Origin: G039029935 sp039029935
GTDB lineage: Bacteria > Chloroflexota > Anaerolineae > Caldilineales > Caldilineaceae
Assembly (NCBI GenBank): GCA_039029935.1
Contig: JBCCFC010000447.1
Coordinates: forward strand, 1-9,598
Direction of reading: 5' to 3'
Length of the DNA stretch: 9,598 nt
The notes under the pieces were generated by a model. The model was not told where the DNA came from and did not search any database. It saw only the letters and a program-made list of their open reading frames with translations. Numbering within the stretch: the first letter of the stretch is position 1; each line of letters starts with the position of its first letter. Shown here piece after piece: positions 5,653 to 9,598 of this stretch. The translations under genes and the position numbers were made by a program.

Positions 5653-6717
5653 ATGCCTACAAAAATAAGAATTGAACATGTCACCAAAATTTTTGGCGAC
5701 ACACCAGATCAAGAGCCACTTTCGCTTCTGCAATCAGGCGTTTCCAAAGATGAAATCTTGCAGCGCACGGGGCACGTGGTCGGGTTGGCCGATGTCTCGT
5801 TGACGGTTGACGAAGGGGAAATCTTCGTGGTCATGGGACTATCTGGTTCGGGCAAATCAACGCTCATCCGCACCGTCAATCGCCTGATCGACCCGACCAC
5901 CGGCCATATTTATGTCGATGATGAGGATGTGGCTGCGGCCAGCGATGAGCAGTTACGTGAACTACGCCGCACTAAGATGTCGATGGTCTTTCAGCATTTT
6001 GGCCTATTCCCGCACAAGACTGTGCTTGAAAATGCCAGCTATGGATTGAAGGTGCGTGGCATGAGGGAGGCAGACCGCCACGCCAAAGCATTGGAATCAC
6101 TCCGGATGGTTGGGCTGGGGGAATGGGGTGATTATTATCCGCATAACCTCAGTGGTGGGATGCAACAGCGTGTGGGGTTGGCGCGTGCGCTGGCGGCAGA
6201 TACGGACATCCTATTGATGGATGAGGCGTTTAGCGCGCTGGACCCTTTGATTCGTGGGCAAATGCAGGAAGAGTTGCTCGGCTTGCAGGAAACGCTCAAA
6301 AAGACAATCTTGTTTATCACGCATGATCTCAACGAAGCGTTGCGTGTGGGCAGCCGTATTGCCGTCATGCGTGATGGTGCTGTGGTCCAGATTGGCACAC
6401 CCATCGAGATTGTCACCCAGCCTGCCGATAAATATGTGGCGGACTTTACACAGGATGTGGATTTGGGACGTGTTCTCACGGCGCAGTTTGTTATGCAGGC
6501 CGCAGATACGCTGACGGCAGCGGAAACAGAGACGGCCATGAGCGCAGGTCGTGCGACGGCCAAACGACATACACCACTGGTTGACCTCTATGCAATGGTG
6601 AAATCAGGACACCCGGTCGCTATTATGAACAATGACGGGACACTGGCAGGCATTGTTTCAGCCCAAGATGTGCTAACAGGGCTTGCGTTTAGAGAGTTAC
6701 AGGGGGCAGGGGAATGA
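5653..6717 (+). CDS. proV: Glycine betaine/proline ABC transporter ATP-binding protein
   Basis: This is the ATPase of an osmoprotectant importer, 354 residues. The N-terminus has the family-specific pattern KIFG...PLSLLQSGVSKDEIL...TGHVVGLADVSL, which separates ProV/OpuAA from other ABC ATPases. Walker A is GLSGSGKST (62-70), the Q-loop is Gln114, the signature LSGGMQQR (166-173), Walker B ILLMDE (186-191) and the H-loop His224. The C-terminal ~90 residues hold what looks like a single CBS-type unit (NNDGTLAGIVSAQDVLTGL, 327-345) preceded by a short degenerate stretch. E. coli ProV has about 400 residues and two CBS repeats, so the regulatory tail is shortened here. The start is the only ATG/GTG/TTG after an in-frame stop at 5587, yet it lacks a Shine-Dalgarno. 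The stop overlaps the proW start (ATGA). Confidence 0.94.
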   Translation: MPTKIRIEHVTKIFGDTPDQEPLSLLQSGVSKDEILQRTGHVVGLADVSLTVDEGEIFVVMGLSGSGKSTLIRTVNRLIDPTTGHIYVDDEDVAAASDEQLRELRRTKMSMVFQHFGLFPHKTVLENASYGLKVRGMREADRHAKALESLRMVGLGEWGDYYPHNLSGGMQQRVGLARALAADTDILLMDEAFSALDPLIRGQMQEELLGLQETLKKTILFITHDLNEALRVGSRIAVMRDGAVVQIGTPIEIVTQPADKYVADFTQDVDLGRVLTAQFVMQAADTLTAAETETAMSAGRATAKRHTPLVDLYAMVKSGHPVAIMNNDGTLAGIVSAQDVLTGLAFRELQGAGE

Positions 6718-7610
6718 ATGCATTTTTAGAATTTATCGAACAGTTTCGCGAATGGAGTTTAGGCATTTTTGCGGCCCTCCCGCTTGGAGAGTGGCTGCAA
6801 GACGCAACCGATGTCGCCGTCGATTGGCTGGTTATCAACGCCTCTTGGCTTTTAGACATGTTATTGTTGGCCCCGATTGACTTTGTGTTGTCAAACTTTA
6901 AAGACGGACTAGACTGGCTCCCTTGGCCGATTGTCGTCATCATCGTCTTTTGGATTGGATGGCGCACTGCGGGCTGGAAGATCGGTCTCGTGGGTGCAGT
7001 TGGGTTGATTCTCAATGGATTTTTGGGCTATTGGGAGTTGACGATGGAAACGCTTGCCATTATTCTCACAGCCCTGTCGATCTGTGTTTTGCTGGGTGTG
7101 CCTATCGGCATCTGGGCAGCGCGCAATGACCGTGTGGATGCCATCAGCCGCATTGTCATGGATGGGATGCAAACGATCCATCCCTTTGTCTATCTGGTCC
7201 CCATTGTCATGTTGCTGGGCATTGGCAGTGTCCCTGGCACCATCGCCACCATCATTTTTGCCATTCCACCAATGATTCGTCTGACCAATCTGGGTATCCG
7301 CCAAGTCTCCACAGAGGTGGTTGAGGCAGGTCGTTCATTTGGTTCCAGCGACCGCCAACTGCTCTTTGAAGTACAAATTCCGTTGGCGATGCGTACCATC
7401 ATGGCAGGACTAAATCAAACTGTCATGCTGGCTCTCTCAATGGTCGTCATCATCTCGCTCATCGCAGGCGGAGGTCTAGGCCAAGAAATTCTGCGTTCAG
7501 TGGGTCGTCTGGATGTGGGTCGGGCACTGGCGTCAGGCATCGCGGTCCTTATTTTAGCGATTGTCCTCGACCGCATCTCACAATCGTCTGGTCAGGAGCA
7601 GACAGAGTAG
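6714..7610 (+). CDS. proW: Glycine betaine/proline ABC transporter permease
   Basis: This 298-residue inner-membrane permease forms the importer channel as a dimer. An N-terminal amphipathic region (1-45) precedes membrane segments at about 46-60, 72-87, 91-107, 112-134, 156-172, 174-189, 232-254 and 268-285. DGMQTIHPFVYLVPI (150-164) and GIGSVPG (169-175) are diagnostic of ProW/OpuAB. The EAA loop that touches ProV is EVVEAGRSFGSSDRQLLFEV (201-220), followed by QIPLAMRTIMAGLNQT (221-236), nearly identical in wording to E. coli ProW. It is shorter than E. coli ProW (~354), mainly at the N-terminus. It overlaps proV by four bases with a purine-rich AGGGGGCAGGGGA before the ATG, so translation is coupled. 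Confidence 0.94.
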   Translation: MNAFLEFIEQFREWSLGIFAALPLGEWLQDATDVAVDWLVINASWLLDMLLLAPIDFVLSNFKDGLDWLPWPIVVIIVFWIGWRTAGWKIGLVGAVGLILNGFLGYWELTMETLAIILTALSICVLLGVPIGIWAARNDRVDAISRIVMDGMQTIHPFVYLVPIVMLLGIGSVPGTIATIIFAIPPMIRLTNLGIRQVSTEVVEAGRSFGSSDRQLLFEVQIPLAMRTIMAGLNQTVMLALSMVVIISLIAGGGLGQEILRSVGRLDVGRALASGIAVLILAIVLDRISQSSGQEQTE

Positions 7611-7617
7611 GTCAGTT

Positions 7618-7701
7618 ACCGAATACAGACACACCGAATACCGACATACCGACATACCGATACACCAAATACAGACACACCGAATACCGATACACCGACA
7701 A
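7618..7701. repeat. Degenerate 7/8-bp tandem repeat in the proW-proX spacer
   Basis: About eleven units of the types ACCGAAT, ACCGACAT, ACCGATAC and ACAGACAC follow each other. Pairs form 15-mers such as ACCGAATACAGACAC, seen twice with one change. It begins eight bases after the proW stop. It encodes no plausible protein. Confidence 0.85.
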
Positions 7702-7703
7702 AG

Positions 7704-7719
7704 GTATCTATATAGATAC
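7704..7719. promoter_or_regulatory. Perfect 16-bp AT-rich palindrome before proX
   Basis: GTATCTATATAGATAC is fully self-complementary and lies 47 bases before the proX start. It could be an operator for a dimeric regulator or a small RNA stem that shapes processing between proW and proX. An AT-rich run (TATATATAAAAT, 7739-7750) follows, but no -35 partner is convincing. Confidence 0.4.
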
Positions 7720-7766
7720 AATTTCGTGTCTATCACAATATATATAAAATCGAGGAAAACATTTAT

Positions 7767-8858
7767 ATGAAACGTCTATTTTTGCTTATCGCAATTCTAG
7801 TCTTTGCATTATCTGCGGCAGCATGTGTTGCACCAGCAGCACCAGCAGGCGATGCGGCGGATGCACCCGCCGAAGACGCTGCTGGTGAAGAGATGGCTCT
7901 GCCCGGCGAGGGTGTCACGGTCACACAGGGGCGCCCAACCTGGGACACAGAGTGGTTCCAAGCGGCTCTCTTTAGCAAGCTATTGGAAGAGTTGGGCTAT
8001 GAAGTCGAGGAACCACAAACGTTGGACAACCCAGCCTTCTTCCTGTCCGCCGCTCGTGGCGATGTCGATTTCTGGGCCAGTGGTTGGTTCCCACTGCACA
8101 ACACCTTTATTGAAGATGAAAAGGTTGCAGGCAAGGCCGTACCCATTGGTATGCAGGCCGCTGGTGGTGGTCTACAGGGCTATCTGATGGACAAAGCCAC
8201 AGCCGAGGCCAATGGCATCACCAATTTGGGTGATTTGGCTGATCCTGAAAAGGCCGCATTGTTTGACAACGATGGCGATGGCAAGGCTGACCTCATGGGC
8301 TGTGACCCAGGTTGGGGCTGTGAGCTGGTCATCAATCACCATCTGGAAGAATATGGACTACTCGACACTGTGACTCATGTACAGGGTTCATACTCAGCAC
8401 TCATCGCTGACACCTATGCGAGCATTCAGCGTGGCGAATCTGTCCTGTTCTACACATGGACACCCAACTGGACTGTCGGTCTGATGATTCCTGGCGAGGA
8501 TGTCGTCTGGATTGAAACACCATACTACACCTCACGCGATGACCAAGAGTTTGATGACTCTGACGGTACAATGTCAGGTGTTGTCGGCTGCGTTGACGAT
8601 CCATGTGACCTGGGCTGGCCGCCAAACGATATTCAGGTTGTTGCCAATGTTGAGTTCTTGGAAGCCAATCCAGCCGCCAAGTCACTCTTTGAGCAAGCAC
8701 AGTTTGAACTGGCTGATATCTTCATCCAAAACGCCAAGATGTACGATGGCGAGGACAGCGATGACGACATCGAACGTCACGCCGAAGAGTGGATTGAAGC
8801 CAATCGTGAACTGGTCGATGAGTGGGTTGCGAATGCGATTGCGGCTGCGAATCAGTAA
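7767..8858 (+). CDS. proX: Glycine betaine/proline ABC transporter substrate-binding lipoprotein
   Basis: This 363-residue solute-binding protein is exported and lipid-anchored. MKR plus a hydrophobic stretch leads to the lipobox AAAC with Cys20 as the acylation site, then an Ala/Pro/acidic linker to about residue 45. The mature part matches ProX of the E. coli proU system: DFWASGWFPLHN (101-112), the Ca-loop-like DNDGDGKAD (167-175), GCDPGWGCE (178-186) with the conserved Cys179-Cys185 pair, and FYTWTPNW (228-235). Trp residues in these segments would form the aromatic cage for the trimethylammonium group. The C-terminal NAKMYDGEDSDDDIERHAEEW (from 322) also matches the family. A second close pair, Cys275 and Cys280, is additional. 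GAGGA lies ten bases before the ATG. The acidic surface is notable. The natural ligand (betaine, proline betaine or similar) is inferred from the family. Confidence 0.95.
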   Translation: MKRLFLLIAILVFALSAAACVAPAAPAGDAADAPAEDAAGEEMALPGEGVTVTQGRPTWDTEWFQAALFSKLLEELGYEVEEPQTLDNPAFFLSAARGDVDFWASGWFPLHNTFIEDEKVAGKAVPIGMQAAGGGLQGYLMDKATAEANGITNLGDLADPEKAALFDNDGDGKADLMGCDPGWGCELVINHHLEEYGLLDTVTHVQGSYSALIADTYASIQRGESVLFYTWTPNWTVGLMIPGEDVVWIETPYYTSRDDQEFDDSDGTMSGVVGCVDDPCDLGWPPNDIQVVANVEFLEANPAAKSLFEQAQFELADIFIQNAKMYDGEDSDDDIERHAEEWIEANRELVDEWVANAIAAANQ

Positions 8859-8869
8859 GCAGTGATAAC

Positions 8870-8896
8870 CGCAGAGAGCGCAGAGAACGCAGAGGT
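8870..8896. repeat. 9-bp tandem repeat after proX
   Basis: CGCAGAGAG, CGCAGAGAA and CGCAGAGGT follow each other. This GCAGAGA-type wording is a simple repeat that I know from intergenic DNA of many environmental bacteria. It lies 11 bases after the proX stop. Confidence 0.85.
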
Positions 8897-8959
8897 TTCC
8901 GAGAGGAAGATAAACATAAATCTCAGCATTCGTGCGTTTTCCACAGAGTCATATTAACG

Positions 8960-9015
8960 ATAAAAGAGTCAGTGATGGACTATCTAGTTAGATAGTCCAT
9001 CACTGACTCTTTTAT
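8960..9015 (+). terminator. Terminator of the proVWX operon: perfect 27-bp hairpin
   Basis: Arms of 27 bases (8960-8986 and 8989-9015) are exactly complementary around a GT centre. The left arm begins ATAAAAGAGTCAG and the right arm ends CTCTTTTAT followed by TTATG, so a U-rich tail is available for plus-strand transcripts and, by symmetry, a shorter one on the minus strand. It separates proX from the next gene. The stem is much longer than a normal intrinsic terminator. Confidence 0.75.
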
Positions 9016-9103
9016 TTATGCAACGAATATAGTATCACTGCGGAGCAGACAATTTCGCCGAATCTAGTCCTTTGCGTTAAAATTGCCCCAAGGAGCGAAG
9101 TGA

Positions 9104-9550
9104 ATGTCTAATACGAGTTCGAAGACACATCAAAACACATCGACAACCCAACATGAACCTACCTATTTGCGCAAACCACGTCAACGTCCCTTTGGCGTGA
9201 CCATCATTGCCATACTGCATCTCTGGAAACTCTTTCTACTGATTACTGAGTTATTGTTTTTCAGGGGCAGTTCCTATCTCAATTTGTTGCCGACATTAGA
9301 GACGACCACCATGCTTGCGGTCAATACAGACTACCTCTCAACCATCGTGGGTATCGCGACCGCCATTGGCTTATGGCGATTACGACGATGGGCGTGGGTA
9401 CTGACGATGCTACAGGTCGGTGTCAGCATGGTGATAGGGCTGTTGGCCTATTGGGATGGACAGCCGCAATATTTGGTGATGTTGAGCAATATTGTCATGG
9501 TCTTCTATCTAAATCAACGAGAGGTTCAGCAACAGTTTGATGTGAGATGA
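9104..9550 (+). CDS. Small membrane protein of unknown function
   Basis: This 148-residue protein has a polar Ser/Thr/Gln-rich N-terminus (1-28), then about four membrane segments near 30-53, 74-91, 94-116 and 121-136. The order of conserved-looking pieces is RPFGVTIIAILHL (28-40), a GLWRLRRWAW junction (89-98) and a C-terminal FYLNQREVQQQF. This resembles a group of small multi-pass proteins that I recall from Chloroflexota and archaea with an RPxGVTIIAI start and a YxxRPEV end, but I cannot name a family or function. AAGGAG lies eight bases before the ATG. It follows the proX terminator, so it is probably a separate transcript. A TATAGT at 9028-9033 might be its -10, but no good -35 is seen. 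Confidence 0.75.
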   Translation: MSNTSSKTHQNTSTTQHEPTYLRKPRQRPFGVTIIAILHLWKLFLLITELLFFRGSSYLNLLPTLETTTMLAVNTDYLSTIVGIATAIGLWRLRRWAWVLTMLQVGVSMVIGLLAYWDGQPQYLVMLSNIVMVFYLNQREVQQQFDVR

Positions 9551-9551
9551 C

Positions 9552-9598
9552 AGGGAGATAGGGAGATAGCAGTAAGCTGTCAACTATCAACTGTCAAC
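9552..9598. repeat. Short simple repeats at the right window edge
   Basis: GGGAGATA is repeated twice (9553-9568). Further on, CTGTCAAC, TATCAAC and CTGTCAAC follow each other (9577-9598). The repeat may continue past the window. Confidence 0.7.

Noticed and set aside
7739..7750. Internal proX promoter at the TATATATAAAAT run
   Set aside because: AT-rich runs match the -10 by chance, and no -35-like hexamer lies at a suitable distance.
9028..9033. Promoter -10 for the last gene
   Set aside because: TATAGT is present, but no -35 is found at 16-18 bases and the upstream sequence is the terminator stem; it is mentioned only in the gene entry.

Overview
The window looks like a chromosomal segment from a free-living bacterium, probably a member of the Chloroflexota (Anaerolineae or Caldilineae type). 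This is an inference. It rests on the Ala/Pro/acidic linker after the lipobox of the betaine-binding protein, the divergent glycosyltransferase/PIG-L pair, and intergenic DNA crowded with short tandem repeats. No rRNA or marker gene confirms it. There is no phage, IS element, CRISPR array or RNA gene that I can support.

Layout from left to right. (1) Bases 1-445 are a non-coding tandem array of a ~122-bp unit, 3.65 copies, cut by the left window edge. (2) On the minus strand lies a two-gene ABC exporter operon: ATPase (1433-2431), then ABC-2 permease (561-1436), joined by a 4-base ATGA overlap. (3) Bases 2432-3038 hold no gene but contain several inverted repeats and a 13-bp tandem repeat. 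(4) A GT4 glycosyltransferase (minus, 3039-4397) and a PIG-L family N-deacetylase (plus, 4649-5410) are transcribed divergently from a 251-bp gap. (5) A complete glycine betaine/proline-type osmoprotectant importer follows on the plus strand in the order proV-proW-proX (5653-8858). It has a good sigma-70-like promoter upstream, a possible leader ORF, and a repeat-rich proW-proX spacer, and it ends in a long perfect hairpin. (6) A small membrane protein of unknown function (9104-9550) comes last, followed by more simple repeats.

How the genes work together. ProX captures the compatible solute outside the membrane, ProW forms the channel and ProV powers it, for osmotic protection. The GT4/PIG-L pair resembles the two-step logic 'attach an N-acetylated sugar, then deacetylate it', known from MshA/MshB and BshA/BshB, but the product here is unknown. 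The ATPase/permease pair is an export system of unknown substrate.

No clearly new system is evident. The parts most worth a second look are the 122-bp array, the different tandem repeat in nearly every intergenic gap, the leader ORF before a proV that lacks a Shine-Dalgarno, the shortened regulatory tail of ProV, and the GT4/PIG-L pair.
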